A stretch of DNA of 64,000 bases from Ancistrus triradiatus (GCA_025084515.1 JAJAGP010000246.1:310001-374000); one strand, 5' to 3'; counted from the stretch's first letter, positions 20,581-32,804 are shown. Made by a program: numbers and translations. Notes: generated by a model from the sequence alone, not told the origin.

Positions 20581-21567
20581 TGTAAGAATTAAAGTAAGTT
20601 ATCTAATTCATAAGTTTATAATAATAGTTTAAAGAAACAGAAGCTAAATATAAAAATGAACAGAGAACATGTTTAAAGAAAATATAATAATGCTGTATGT
20701 AGTCTTATAAATTAGATTTACTGTAATGTAATGTTATGAAGAGTAATTAATGGAGAATATAAAAATGTAAAACTATCACATAAGAGACAATAGGGAATAA
20801 AATATTGTAAAAACTATGCAGGTCTCATACAGAGTCACTGTAGGATCTTCTGTCCTCAGCAGGAAAGATTTGTTGGCATTGCATGATCAGTATAAATGTC
20901 AAAGCATTCACCTAAAATATATGTATTTAATCTAATTGGAATGGATTGCATCTTTCTTTTTTAACAAATACTCGAACGAGCACACCACATTGATGTGCCA
21001 AATGTCTTAGGACAGGAACTGGTATCGTGTCCCGTCACCAGTCACTGGCCAGTGATGTGTTTGTCATACCAGGTAACCCAAACCATACCAGTATGGAACC
21101 ACCACTAGCCTGTACAGTGCCCTTTCCAGGCTGTTCCTTTGCCCTGAAATACAGACCCTCCCCAGTGACCTGTCCAAAATAAGTGAGGTTAAAATGAGGG
21201 ACTGGAGCAGGAATGCATGCATTTCAGTGCACAGGGATTTAAATGTGTTCCCCACATTAACTTCCTTGTATTTAAAGAATCAGAAAAATATATAATTTGA
21301 TCATGGGTGCCCAAACTTCTGTACATGACTGCAATTATTCTCATGTTTACAAAACCCCAAGCCCCAAACATAAAAACTCAAACGGCACCCTTGCTGTGTG
21401 CGTAACCACACGAGTGAATATGTGTCCATTTATTTACGAACTGCATGCTGTAGTTGTGGTGTGTGGATCTGTATTTATGGAAAAGACTTTGGGAGAGAGG
21501 GACGAGAGTAGCTGCAGAGCTCCGGAATAAAAAACAAAACAACAACAAAAACAACCCCAAAATAAAC
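20581..21567. other. AT-rich sequence, no recognisable gene
   Basis: Near 21303 'gggtgcccaaacttctgtac' resembles the end of another Tc1-type element, but no partner terminus or transposase was found. Confidence 0.4.

Positions 21568-21626
<59 letters not shown>
21568..21626. repeat. (AC)n microsatellite, about 29 units
   Basis: An uninterrupted AC tract preceded by an AAC-rich stretch. Confidence 0.97.
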
Positions 21627-21629
<3 letters not shown>

Positions 21630-21714
21630 TCTATCTGTCATTGTTCATCATTAATTATGCAGCTAATTAACACTACACTGCACTGTCAGTCAGAAATGAT
21701 TTAGAGTTTAGGCT

Positions 21715-22785
21715 TATTTTGTTCCATTCTTCCTGCGAACACGTTGTGAGCTGTGTAACAGCACCTGGGTCATATTTGTCCATATCTTGTGTTTCAAAAT
21801 TCTCCACACGTCCTCTAGTGGGGACAGGTCAGGACTGCAGGCGGGCCAGTCCAGTACCTGTACCCTCTTCTTTCACAGCATGTGGTTTTGCATTGTCTTG
21901 TTGATAAATGCTGGACGTCCCTGATAAAGATGTCGTTTTGAAGGCAGCTGATGCTGCTCTAAAATCTCTGTACTTTTCTGCATTAATGTTGCATCTCAGA
22001 AGTGTAATCAGCTTTACCAAGGGCCCTGACCCGACCCCATAGCATGCCAGAGCCTGGCTTTTGGACTTGTTCCTCATAACAGTCTGGATGCTCCTTTTTT
22101 TGTATTTCATCCATAAAAGATCTGGAATACTGATTGGTCAAAGCACAATCCCTGTTTCCACTGTATGATGGTCCATCCCAGATGCCTCCAAGCCCAGAGA
22201 AGTCGATGCCACTTCTGGACATGGTTATAACATCAGGCTTCTTTTTAGCACAGTAACGTTTTAAGTGGCGTTTGTGAATGTAACTCTGTATTGTAGAGCT
22301 TGATAAAGGTTTGATAAAGGAATCCCTTGTCCATGTGGTTCTATCAGCTATTGATGAATGATGGTTCTTGATGCAGTGCCGTCTGAGGGAGCGGCGATCA
22401 CCCCTCTTCAGTTAAGGCCTGTGCTCTTACCCTTTATGCACTGAAATTCCTCCAAATTCCTTGAATGGTTTAATGATATTAAGCCCTGTAGAGAGAGAAA
22501 TATGGAAATCCCTTCCAGTCTTTGTTTGAGGAACATTGTTTTAAAACATTTAAATTATTTTCACACATTTGTTGATAAGCTGGAGATCCTCTGCCCATCT
22601 TTACTTCTCAAAGACCCAACCTTTTGTGGATGCAGCTTTTGTACCAAATGAAGTTGACCAGAAAAAACTGAACATCATACTGTCTGTGATGAAATAAAAG
22701 TCAAAGGAAGTGTAAGGAACATCACATATATTTTGTATTTGCATTTTACATAACGTACCAACTTTTTTCTGGATGAGACTTTATG
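21715..22785 (-). mobile_element. Tc1-like element relic (family C), near full length
   Basis: The element holds most of a transposase and a right flank ('cattttacataacgtaccaa', 'ttttttctgg') corresponding to the family terminus at 11370-11402. The left end begins at 'gttccattcttcctgc'. Terminal repeats are eroded and no TA duplication can be assigned. Confidence 0.78.
21800..22598 (-). pseudogene. Tc1-like transposase (family C), broken
   Basis: The start at 22598 gives MGRG-type residues as in the 45796 copy. The N-terminal DNA-binding half is degenerate. The middle shows SRSGIDFSGLGGIWDG and HPDCYEEQVQKPGSGMLWG. The second catalytic motif QQDNAKPH is intact near 21890. The glutamate motif survives as CSPDLSPLEDVW but in a different frame, because a short segment is deleted between the two motifs relative to the 44865 copy. 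The region of the first catalytic aspartate is lost. No functional product is possible. Confidence 0.82.
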
Positions 22786-24000
22786 CTTGAAAGATTTCAT
22801 TTTATACTTTTATCTCTTAAGAGTAAGAGGATAATAAAATCTGTGCTGTGGATAAGTATCTGATGACATTTATTAGAGGCTGGCAAGTTCCAGGTAAAGC
22901 TGGCTGTGTTTGCTGTACAGAAGCTGAACCACTGGTACTCAAAAACAGAGACTGGTTAGTCAACACTGCAGAGACACTCTGGGGTCAAACATCCCTAAAT
23001 GAACTAAAGCCTGTTTTTATTTCATTTAATTTTATTTATTTTCCTTTGTTAAACAAAGATTTTCTGGTTTTAATTATTGTACGATGCTAAACACAGTCAG
23101 CCTTGTACTTATTGCTTAATGCTGACTTTTCTGGCTATGTGGACGGTGTTGCTCAAGGTTTGTCCAGTTTTTCTTTGTATTTGTCTCCGGATTATTGGAT
23201 AAAGTGTTATGTACACTGGTAATAAATTAGTTCTCTAACTAATTTGCCTACATTGTTCAGTAATTTTGTCTATGCTAACAAGATTAAAAGCTGTTTTTTC
23301 CCAGCAACGTGAAACTGGTCCTCACGAGGAATGAAAACAATGTCTGAAAACTTACACAATACCACAGAACACGTGACTTGGTAACACTGACAGCGTCCAG
23401 GCACCTATCTTGACATCTTTGTCCCTATGGTTCCTGCATACACAGCTCTCCTGCGCCCTCTACTGTTGGTGGACGTCACTGCGTTCGCCACTTGTTGCTT
23501 CTGCCTGCTCGCCTCTGAACTCACAAGCGTTATTTATACGTTCGGCTATTGATTTATCTCCTGGTGCTTTTCTAATCCTGCCTGTCAGCCAGTGATGAAT
23601 GCCAGAGTGCAGCTAGAAAACACAAAAGAACAAATCAGAGTGATGAGAGCAAGCTGCACTCCCTCCCTCCCACCCGTCCTCTCTTTCTGTTTATGTGTGC
23701 ATGTGTGTGTATGTGTTTTTGTGTCTCTGTGTGTAGAACACATTGATGTACAAGGGAAAAACTTGTCATAATTACAGAACATCAATAGCCGGCCCGGCTG
23801 GACTAGCATTCGAACGCAGACGTTCACACACAAATCATAGCGCACACAAACACGAGTTTGCAAGATGGATGCACTGCTCGGTGGACTCCATCCATCTTCT
23901 CTCATTCTGCTCCTCGGTCCCTCCCTGTCTCGCTCCGCATCATCTAGCTCTTCATTGTCCTGCCTCTCCATCTTTATTTGGACCCCTGCTATACGGCTAG

Positions 24001-24002
<2 letters not shown>
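22786..24002. other. No recognisable gene
   Basis: The only notable parts are an imperfect TG-rich stretch (23696-23735) and pyrimidine-rich sequence. Open frames here run through the CT repeat and are not called. Confidence 0.5.

Positions 24003-24031
<29 letters not shown>
24003..24031. repeat. (CT)n microsatellite
   Basis: A pure CT tract of about 14 units. Confidence 0.95.
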
Positions 24032-24039
<8 letters not shown>

Positions 24040-24269
24040 TGTATGCAGTCACTGTCCCATTTCTAGCCATTGTTCCAGGGTTAGTCTCGAGAGAGTCCAC
24101 CATTGGCGCCCGTTATAGAGCCGACCAAGAAAAGAGGGTCGGTTGCATCCCTAATCAGACAGACAGTGCAGGAGAGATGGATGCACATGAAGTTATCCAT
24201 GGTGCAAGGGGAATAGAAAAATAAGGAGATATGATGGATAAAGATGCACTTCACAACCCAAGAGTTGTT

Positions 24270-25190
24270 GGGATCGACTGAAATTTTATGTGTGTGAAGG
24301 TAATGATGATATATGTAAGTGATTACAATATTAAAGCCAAAGTTTACTCTGGAAAACTGTACAATTGAAAGGAGGCTCTTGTTACCTGGTTAGGCCGCCT
24401 CTAGCCTGGATACAAGATGAGGTATGGTTGGGCATGGAGGCCTACATTTGCCCACAGTTGTTACAGCAGAGCCTGTAGATCCTCCACACTCATAGGCTGC
24501 TGAAGCTGGCATACTGGTCTCATAAATGCTCGATTGGCGATAAATCTGGCAACCGAGCAAGCCAAGGAAGTGTTACAATCTGGCGGAGACATTCCTGGCA
24601 AACCCTTGCTGTGTGTGGGCGAGCATTATCCTGCCATTAGAGGCAACACGTGGCCGAAGGATGTCCTGCACATATCGCTGATCTGTTAGTGTCCCTCCTA
24701 TCACTACTAGGGGTAGCTGGCTGTCGAATGTAATGGCTCCCTAGTCCATAGTTCCTAGCTCACTAGCAGTTGGGGCAGTGTGTCACTCCACAGCTAAGTC
24801 AGGATTGAAGCGCTCACCATGAGGCCTCCATTCTCGATCTCGACCGTCATCAGATCCCAAAGAGAACCTGGATTCATCTCTAAAGACGATACGGTTCCAT
24901 TCCATAGCAGTCCAGCTTTCTTGTTCTCGACACCACTGCTAACAAAGGCAATAGTGGCTGGAGGTCAATGGCAGGACATGTAATGGGTGCTGTGGCAACA
25001 AATTTCCTTGGAAATGGACGAGGCAGAGACACGGGTGTGTAGTGAAGGTGCAGCATGTCTGGATGGGGCGTTGTGAGACACTACTCCTACCAGTGGCTCG
25101 CAAAGGACCCGCCCAGTTCGTGCTTACATCTGCGCCCTACGTCCCACCAGTGACAGTTACCAGGACAATAAAACGTGAAAAAACATTCCA
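24270..25190 (-). mobile_element. Tc1-like element relic (family E), copy 1
   Basis: It is co-linear with copy 2 (25715-25883 plus 27678-28330), sharing 'cctggatacaagatgag', 'gtagatcctccacactc', 'tgtgtgtgggcgagcattat' and 'aggatgtcctgcacatatcg'. The minus-strand reading is transposase. Outer limits are set by where similarity to copy 2 fades. Confidence 0.8.
24470..25000 (-). pseudogene. Tc1-like transposase (family E), broken
   Basis: On the minus strand the first catalytic block reads FRDESRFSLGSDDGR near 24850-24890, and the glutamate motif reads LPDLSPIEHL near 24530-24560, followed by a stop where tryptophan is usual. The second aspartate block (QDNARPH in the sister copy) is degenerate here through a deletion near 24630. 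At least one catalytic block is therefore lost and the frame is interrupted. Confidence 0.75.
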
Positions 25191-25714
25191 ATAAAGACCA
25201 AAGAGCGAGTGAGAAAGCTGCAGCTCACAATCCAACACCCTTGTTCACAGTCGTAAAAGACAGACTCTTGAAATCGTAGGAGTGTGTGTGGTGTAGTGTG
25301 TGTGTGTGCATTAGTTTTATGAGCGCTCCGCTTTTATGGGCCCTATCTATTGTAATGTGTTCCAGTCAGCCAACACTACTCTGGTGATCGTCAAGGTAAT
25401 CCCCAAAGAAACACCCATACACACACACAGTTGTGTTACTGTCCTTCCAGGGTATTTCCACTGACGTGTGTGCGACTGTGGCTAAATAATGATAATGCTC
25501 AACACAGCCCTAACCTTAAAGGAACATTTCAGTGAAAAATCAACACTTTTCTTATCTCGAGCATCATTACTCAGTGAGCCAGTACATGTTCGGCGTTTGC
25601 TTATTTAGCCGTGCTCTCGAGCTAGGAGGAAGTCTATCTCACAGAAAAATCTTTCCAGAAATTCCACGTACGCTCATGCCTTTTGAAAGCTGGACGAGTA
25701 CCAGATATTTAAAA
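25191..25714. other. No recognisable gene
   Basis: Contains short CA and TG runs (about 25280-25310 and 25420) and no other signal. Confidence 0.4.
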
Positions 25715-25883
25715 GTAGTTGAATGAAACTTTAAATGTGTGAATGTAATGATGGTTACAATATTAGAGAGAAAGGATAAGTTCATTGGGGAAAACTGTAC
25801 AATTTGAAGGAGGGTCTAGTTACCCTGTTAGGTTGTTTCTAGCCTGGATACAAGATGAGATACGGTTGGATATGGAGGCAAAC
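25715..25883 (-). mobile_element. Tc1-like family E copy 2, left part
   Basis: It aligns with 24285-24445 of copy 1 ('gaaaactgtacaatt', 'agcctggatacaagatgag', 'ggatatggaggc'). Similarity stops exactly where the L2 tail starts, and resumes at 27680. Confidence 0.8.
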
Positions 25884-27677
25884 AAGTCAAGTCAAGTCAG
25901 ATTTATTTATATAGCGCTTTTTACAATGGAGCATTGTCTCAAAGCAACTTTACAAGTTTAGATTATCTCCTAATAACTACGTCCAATCCCAAATTGAGCA
26001 AGCCTAGGGCGACAGTGGCAAGGAAAAACTCCCTAGTTCTAGGAAGAAACCTTGGGAGGACCAAGACTCAAAAAGGGACACCCAAACCCTCCTTGGGCGG
26101 CGTAGATGATAAATCTAAAAGCGAACTAAAAGTCAATGGAGTCAAAGTTTGAAAGAATGTGAAAGTATGTGAGTAAGTATGCACATATCGCCATTAAGTG
26201 GGCCCCGGGTATGGTGGGGCTGGAGCTGATGACGGAAGCAGCTTGAGTGGAGCTCCATCAGATGAACATCATGTGTGGGGGCCGGAACTGCCGGAAAAAC
26301 ACAGCTCGGAGAGAAAAACAGAAAATGTAATTAGTTTATTGAATTAAGAGCACAGTGTCTATTAACAAATCACTGATGCCCATGGTCAATCACTGATGCC
26401 AAGTGTAGCATGACCAGACCCCGCCGCAGCAATTAGCTTTATAGCAGCCATAGCTAGAAAAGCTAGAAAGAAGAGAACTGGTAGGAAACACAGCCAAGAG
26501 GGATCACATGAGACATTGGCAACCCCACGAGCGGCAGACAGCAACCCAGCCAACCCAACGTCTCTGATCAACCATAAGACCTCTTGGACTATGAACCCCC
26601 AGCCCTCCTCCTCTCCCTCTCCCTTGTTTTTCTAATGCCGAGGCCAAGGAATGCATGAGTCAAGATCACGAGGACCGAAAAGCCCAGTTCAGCCAGAACC
26701 GCCCCCTCGAACACCCCGGCTAGGCCCCCCTCCCCTCCCCCGGGCTAGCCGGACAAGCCAGAAGGCCAGGCAGCAGGCCAGACATGAACTCCAGAACTTT
26801 TTTTCCGGCCCCAGCGATCCAAGCCATGCAACCTGCTTAAATCTAGTCAAAAGCCTGTGTAAATAGGTATGTCTTTAAGCCTAGACTTAAAACTTTGGAG
26901 GGTGTCTGCATGATCTCAAACGAAAGTGGGAAGTTTTATTTTCCATAGTTTGGGGGGCCATGTATGAGAAAGCCCTTTTCCCCCTGCTGTGACTGTTTTT
27001 TATTTTTTTCTTGGTGACTTTTTTTTAATTCTAGGAAACTAAAAGAAGTCCCCTGCACCCCTGCGAACGAAGTAGACGAAGTTTTGGATTGTAAAAACTC
27101 TAAGAGTTCACTCAGATTAGATTAATGTGGGGGCCAGGCCCATGTAGAGCTTAATATAAGTTTAAAGAAGTATTTTGTAATCAACACCCGGAATTTGAAC
27201 TTGACTGGTAAACCAGTGCAGTGAATGATAGAACAAGAGTGATATGATCAAATTTTCTAGTTTCGAGTTAGCACTTCGGGCAGCTGCATTCTGAACTAAC
27301 TGAAGTTTATTTATAGATTTACTAGAGCATCCAGTTGTACTGGCTTCACTGTGTTATGGATTTGACTTCTGTTTCTAGATTTACTAGAACTAGAGCATGC
27401 CAGTAGTAGTAAGTAAGGCGGTTACCGTAATCCAACCTTGAGGTATTATAAACGCCATGAAACAAGTTGTTTTTTCTGCCCATTAAAAGAGAGGATATTT
27501 CTAATTTAGCGATATTACGTATTGAAAGAAAGAGCCAATTCGAGTGATGCTGCTAATGTGCGCATCAAAGGAGAGATCTGAATCAAATGTGACCCCTAAG
27601 TTTTTTACAGACGGACTGGGCAATACTGGACAGCCATCTAGATTTAGGATATATGTAGCTAACCTGTCTCTCACAGG
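25884..27677 (-). mobile_element. L2-type LINE, 5'-truncated, inserted in a Tc1 relic
   Basis: It begins on the plus strand with 'aagtcaagtcaagtcagatt' and 'tatttatatagcgct', the reverse of an L2 3' terminus. It continues through the 3' untranslated region into the end of the ORF2 coding sequence (27501-27677, with PSPSVKNLGVTFDSDLSFDA). It aligns with the longer copy at 40321-42738 and is truncated at the 5' side just past that motif. The flanks belong to one Tc1-like element, so this insertion is younger than that element. Confidence 0.88.
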
Positions 27678-28330
27678 TTCTTTATGGTATCCTGTGGCAC
27701 ATTTGCCCAGATATGTTGCAGCTGGGTCTGTAGATCCTCCACACTCGTAGTTTGCCGAAGCTGGCGTCCCAGCTGATGCCATAAACGCTTGATTGGTGAT
27801 CAATCTGGCAACCGGGCAGGCCAAGGAAGAGTTGCAATCTGGCAGAGACATTCCTGTTAAACTCTTACTGTGTGTGGGCGAGCATTATCTTGCTGAACAA
27901 TGGCAGTTGGAAGTCCTGCCATGAGAGGCAACACCAAAGGGTGTCCTGCACATATCACTGAGTTGTTAGTGTCCCTCGTATCACTATTAGGGATAACAGA
28001 TTGTCGTATGCGATGGCCCTTCAGATGATCACACCAGCAGTTGGGGGAGTGTGTTGCTCCCCAGCAAAGGCAGGATTGAAACGCTCGCCACGAGGCCTCC
28101 ATACTCAAATCCGACTGTCGTCGGATCCCAAACAGAAGCAGTCCAGGTTTCTTGTTTATGACACCACTGCAAACGAAGGCGACAGCTGGCTGTCAATGGC
28201 AGTACACGTAATGGGCCCTGTGTCATAGAGACATGTTTAGCAGCAACGAGCTCTCACCAAGAGGTGCACTACCCAAAAGTAGCCCCTGAGAGCCTTTTTA
28301 TAGGGCAGCGCTATAGGGGAAGCATTTTTA
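27678..28330 (-). mobile_element. Tc1-like family E copy 2, right part
   Basis: The minus strand holds transposase remnants: VQQDNARPHTVRV (27857-27900) contains the second catalytic aspartate. The following motif reads SPIKRLWHQLGRQLR, in which the catalytic glutamate has become lysine (copy 1 has SPIEHL). Further upstream parts resemble the DNA-binding half. Stops interrupt the frame. Confidence 0.8.
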
Positions 28331-29275
28331 TGCCATCTTGTGGCAATTCCCAGTATCTAGAGACAGAACTGCATGAGTTCTGCAGCATTCCGACATTTCT
28401 AATGGGCACGTTATTTTTTTTTTGTCATTGAGTCACGTTTGGTGTATACCGGCCCATATTTCTCTCCTGGACCCCGCTTGCCATGATCAGGGGCCTGGCA
28501 GGTCCAGAAGCGATCCCTGGGTGAGACTCTCAGCTACACCACCTGACCTCTGACATCACCACGGTCCACAGGTCCTCAGGAACTGGCGATACCAGCAGCT
28601 GGCTCTTACCTCCGCCACAGGACCTGCACCGATGATAATTACTATTTTACAAAAACATGAATGTGAGGTTTGGCCGTATCAGCTAAAGCAAGTATATGAA
28701 GATTTGGGGTTGTATTTACTGGAAAATATTTTGGGCGAGACAGGAGTCTATTGCTTTATAGTTACGCTAGCCTTTACCGACTGCTGCGCGACTGTAATTA
28801 CTTTAGCTAAATAATGCTTATCCTACGTTTAAACCCAAGCCTTTGCTCAAGGACCGAAAGGAAATCTCTTTTAGTTTTTCAAATAAAAGCAGCTGGCCAA
28901 CTGCCCTGGCATTGTCGTGTCTAGTCCTTTCATTATGGGGATAGTTGGTCTGTGTTTTGAGTGTGTGAGTCTGCTGGAGCGCTGTTACAGTAGTAACACA
29001 CACACAAAGAAAGTAGGGATGGGTTCGGGGAGGGGGTCAGCATTCCATTCTGCGTCTCTTTCACACACATTAAAGCCTCATATCAGCGTGTCACATAAAA
29101 CAGACACGAGGAGAAGTACATGCTGTGATGTCGCGGCACTTTAAGTCCAGATATTTATCTAGATTGTTTAACTCTTCTTTGACAGTACAGCCCACAGCCC
29201 TTATATCTTCTATACACACACTCCTGCTCCCATGATACCTTACACAGAGTTTATGAGAAGAACAGACGCATTATT
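28331..29275. other. No recognisable gene
   Basis: Ordinary sequence with a T-run at 28411-28421 and no shared repeats. Confidence 0.5.
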
Positions 29276-30118
29276 CACTGTATAGACAAAAGTTTGTGGA
29301 CACCCACAGAATTACATCCAAAACATGGGTATTAGTATGTCCACCTTTGCTGTTACAGAAGCCTTTGCTCATCAAAAGAACTTTCCTCTAGATTTTGGAA
29401 CATGACTGTGAGATCGGCTTACTTTTTGCATTCCAGTGCATTTTCAAGGTGTCTGATGGAGTTGAGATCGAGGTTTTCTACAAGCCAGCCAAGTTCTCAA
29501 TCAAAGTTGGCAAAACCAATTCTCTATGGACATTGTTTAAGGACAGCAGGGCAGAAAGTTGATGAACTTGTTGCAAGCGGAAACCTATAAATGTGTCGTA
29601 TTGAGAACCCATTCTGATCCCACTGTTTGTCTATGGAGAATCCAGAAACGTATGCTTTATGTTATGAATGTCGTGGTGGAAATTTCAGCTGTTAAATTCC
29701 GAAGTAATTTAAAAGACCATCCTGACAAGTTGCTCAAGAGTCAGTTATTATGAAAATTTTAACGCGCTCAGGAGAGCCCCTACGTTACCTTACCTCAGGA
29801 TGATCCAATGAAATCATGCATACATCACCTTATATAACAAAACAACGCCTTATTGGACAGACAAAGTTCTTATTGGACGATTCCTTGTCTGGATGCTACA
29901 TACTAAGAACGCTCCACTACAGTTTTCTCTGGAATTCTGGCTTGTCATTGACCTCCATAAAGCTTTAAACAAAGGCTTTTCTCCAAGTTTCAAAATATGA
30001 CTCGTTTGTAATAAGTAAAAGATCACTCTAGGTCCATATGTTTACTAATTAAACTACTTTCGAAATAGCAGAGCTCAGTAATTACAAGGGGTGTCCACAG
30101 ACTTTTGCCTACATAGTG
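29276..30118. mobile_element. Tc1-type TIR element without transposase (family I)
   Basis: The left end (cactgtatagacaaaagttt plus gtggacaccc) and right end (gggtgtccacagacttttgc plus ctacatagtg) are complementary, and a TA follows on the right at 30119. The subterminal parts look like a decayed Tc1 element. The middle (about 29580-29900) has no transposase similarity that I can see. It is read as a non-autonomous derivative carrying unrelated internal sequence. Confidence 0.75.
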
Positions 30119-30424
30119 TAACTAAGCACAAAAATAGCCATTTCTCAAAATGGTAGCTATTTTGTAATTATTAAACCACCTTAAGCTTTAACCTTTATGA
30201 GATTCCTTTAAGTGTACTGACTTAGTCATAATCTGATTTTAGATCTAAAACAAAACTGCTTTTTAATTGCACCATAGAACGAGACAAACGTAAAATTAAT
30301 GAACTGAACTGAGTTAAATGTTAAAAACAAACACAATTAGCCTGTGAAAAAAAACCTGCTACAACGTGCAATCAAATAAACAGCACTTATTAATGGATGG
30401 TTTACTCACATATACAGCGTGATG

Positions 30425-30525
30425 GGTTTAATCTCAACCTCAGACTCCAGCTGTGTGTCCGTATGGGTTTACTCTGGGTGCTCCGGTTTCCAGATGTGTG
30501 TTAGGTAAATTGGAGCTTCCAAAGT
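30425..30525 (-). repeat. Dispersed fish repeat, short copy
   Basis: In reverse it reads 'aatttacctaacacacatct', 'ggaaaccggagcaccc' and 'agagtaaacccatacgg', the same sequence type as 51380-51580 (plus strand). The class is not assigned. Confidence 0.6.
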
Positions 30526-30534
30526 GCCTGTAGT

Positions 30535-30800
30535 GTGTGAGTGGCACTGGACTACTGACTACAAGGACCAGGGTTAACTAAGCTGCCATTGTTGAACCTG
30601 TAAGCAGTTCCCTTATTGGGACTGTGAAGACCCAGCAGTTGGAGGTTCAAATCCCACCTCAAAACCCACCAAGTACTGCTAAGCTGATACTGTTGGGGCC
30701 TTGAGCAAAGCCTTTAACCCAAAAGTGCTTGGACTGGAAAACATTATCAGTTCAAGGGTTCCCTAGATAAGGGAATCTGATAAATGACTAAATACATAAA
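30535..30800 (+). repeat. SINE-derived segment, two heads
   Basis: A first partial head ('actggactactgactacaag', 'gaccagggtt') is followed by a second unit with a B box GGTTCAAATCC near 30645, a 'gttggggccttgagcaaag' body and a diverged tail ('ctagataagggaatctgata'). It may be two overlapping insertions. It is strongly diverged from the 15267 copy. Confidence 0.6.
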
Positions 30801-30824
30801 TCAGTGCTGCTTCACACTGATTCG

Positions 30825-31569
30825 AGCGGTACCTCGGTTCTCGACCACCTCGGAACTTGTCAACTTCGGTTCTCAACCCATTTTGATCAGAAATTTTTGT
30901 CTTGATTCTCGTCGTTTGCTCGGAACTCGGTGCACTTGCTTGAACATGTACGATAGAAGCCACATGACTTGTTCCAGCCAAAATGATTCACGAATCAGTA
31001 CACAGTGATTCAGTGATTCAGATTCACAATAGCTCTTGCTCAGAGCAGATATGTGCTGTGTTTATCGTGTTTTTCTTTATTTTTACATCTACAGCACTGC
31101 ATTCTTAGTGCACATGAATCTCCATGCATCCTAAAAAGGTTAGTAATGAGAGCAAACCGAATGGAAAGCATGGAAACATAGTAAGTATTAGAGTAAGTAT
31201 TTGGCTTTTCCTTTTTACTTTCGATGCATTACTCACTACGTAACATGAGGTTTTAACATTTTATTATGAAATAAACTTTGTGTTAATGATTTTGAAGGTT
31301 AAAGTAAGTGTTAATGTGTAATGTCTCATCATTTCATGATATATTTATCTTATGATGGATTTGTTGAACATATTCCCATCATAAATCAGGAGCTCCTGTA
31401 CAGTACAGCTCCATTACTGCATATAATGCCTTATACAGGGGGATTTTCTGGAACCAATTCATTCCATTTACTTATTCCTCATGGTAAACATTTGCTCGGT
31501 ACACGTTGTTTTCGCTTCTCGACAAGCTTTCTTGAATGGATTAATGACAAGAGCTGAGGTTTCGCTGTA
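30825..31569. mobile_element. TIR-bounded DNA element, non-coding
   Basis: The left end 'gcggtacctcggttctcg' is complementary, with changes, to the right end 'caagagctgaggtttcgctg'. Between them lies AT-rich sequence without transposase. I recognise the 'cctcggttctcg' terminus as a fish non-autonomous DNA transposon type. The superfamily is uncertain. Confidence 0.6.
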
Positions 31570-31861
31570 TTGTGTTAAAGAATAACACAGCATTGCGTTT
31601 GGAATTACATTTAATGTTGGAGAACTCTGTTTATATGTAACCAACAGTCAGTCCATCACCGGTGTTCACATCTTGCTTTGTGTGCTCTTTAAGGACCGCC
31701 TTTTGTTCTTGCACTGAGGTTTATGAAGTTAATGCACTTTTATTCATTGCAGAATTACTGCAAACCGGAGTCAGTGCATTCACTGCGAGGGAAGGCCAAT
31801 GTCATCCATTCATTCAGCTACAAATGGATCCTGTGTCGTATTTTTCCGAATACCCTACACC

Positions 31862-31882
31862 CCACACACACACACACACACA
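31862..31882. repeat. (CA)n microsatellite
   Basis: A CA tract of about ten units. Confidence 0.9.
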
Positions 31883-32804
31883 TAGAATCTTTGGTTAAAA
31901 GAAAGAGCAAGCTCTTTAATGCCCCCCGCTCCGAATACGATGTTCTTGAACGTCACACAGTGGGTGATGTTGATTAATGGCAAACACGCAGCATTATGAT
32001 TGTAAGGACTACAACGGCGATGAGGACGCCGATAACTAAGACACAGACGTGTAAGAGTGCCTTTCTTCTCGCTCTCCGTCTCACTCTTTCAGCCGTTCCT
32101 TGCCGCACTCTTTCTCTCTCTCAGGTGTTAGTCATTGTGTGAGGATCAGGTGCTGCAGAGAGGGTCAAGGCACCGATTCAATCTCATCCCGAGTGTGAGA
32201 GTCCTAGAGGCTGAGAGACAATATGAGTATGAGACGTGTAGTCATAAGTGTAAATGACATGTGAATAGGGCCAGGTGGGTGAGAGAGATTATTTGGATAT
32301 TAGGAGCTCGTGATTGGTTTGTATTTGGATCCTGTGGCTGTCCCACCGGACCGTGAGACGGGTCTACTGCCCACTGGGACTGGTATGGATCTCACCACGT
32401 ATCTCACAATGTCACACATTCAGTATATAGGCGAGATGGGCTAATGGCACACTGTTGCAGGAGTGTTTTTTAACTAATGCATTTCCATGTACTGAAGAAA
32501 TATTAGAATTCACAGCTGTTGCATTTTGTCAATAAGAATTAAACATAACTGTGGAACAAAAAACTGCACACTGCACTGTTTACCTTCAGACAACAGAAGC
32601 AGATCTTATGGTACCTGTCCACTTGAATCTGTCTTGCTGCACAGTGCAGCTGCTGCTTTCTGTATTATATGTGTGGGTTTGGTTGTAATCAAATCAGGTT
32701 TCTCAACTGCAAAATTATGTATTGAAATAAATCTGAGCATTATCTCTAACATCAAAGAGTCAACTAAGCTCACTGGACAAAAAACGAATCACCTATGACT
32801 TAAG
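31883..32804. other. No recognisable gene
   Basis: Ordinary sequence. A 90-codon frame at 32526-32798 has no recognisable motif. Confidence 0.45.

Noticed and set aside
21300..21325. Separate Tc1 terminus 'gggtgcccaaacttctgtac'
   Set aside because: Only a single end-like motif was found, with no partner terminus or transposase, so no element was called.
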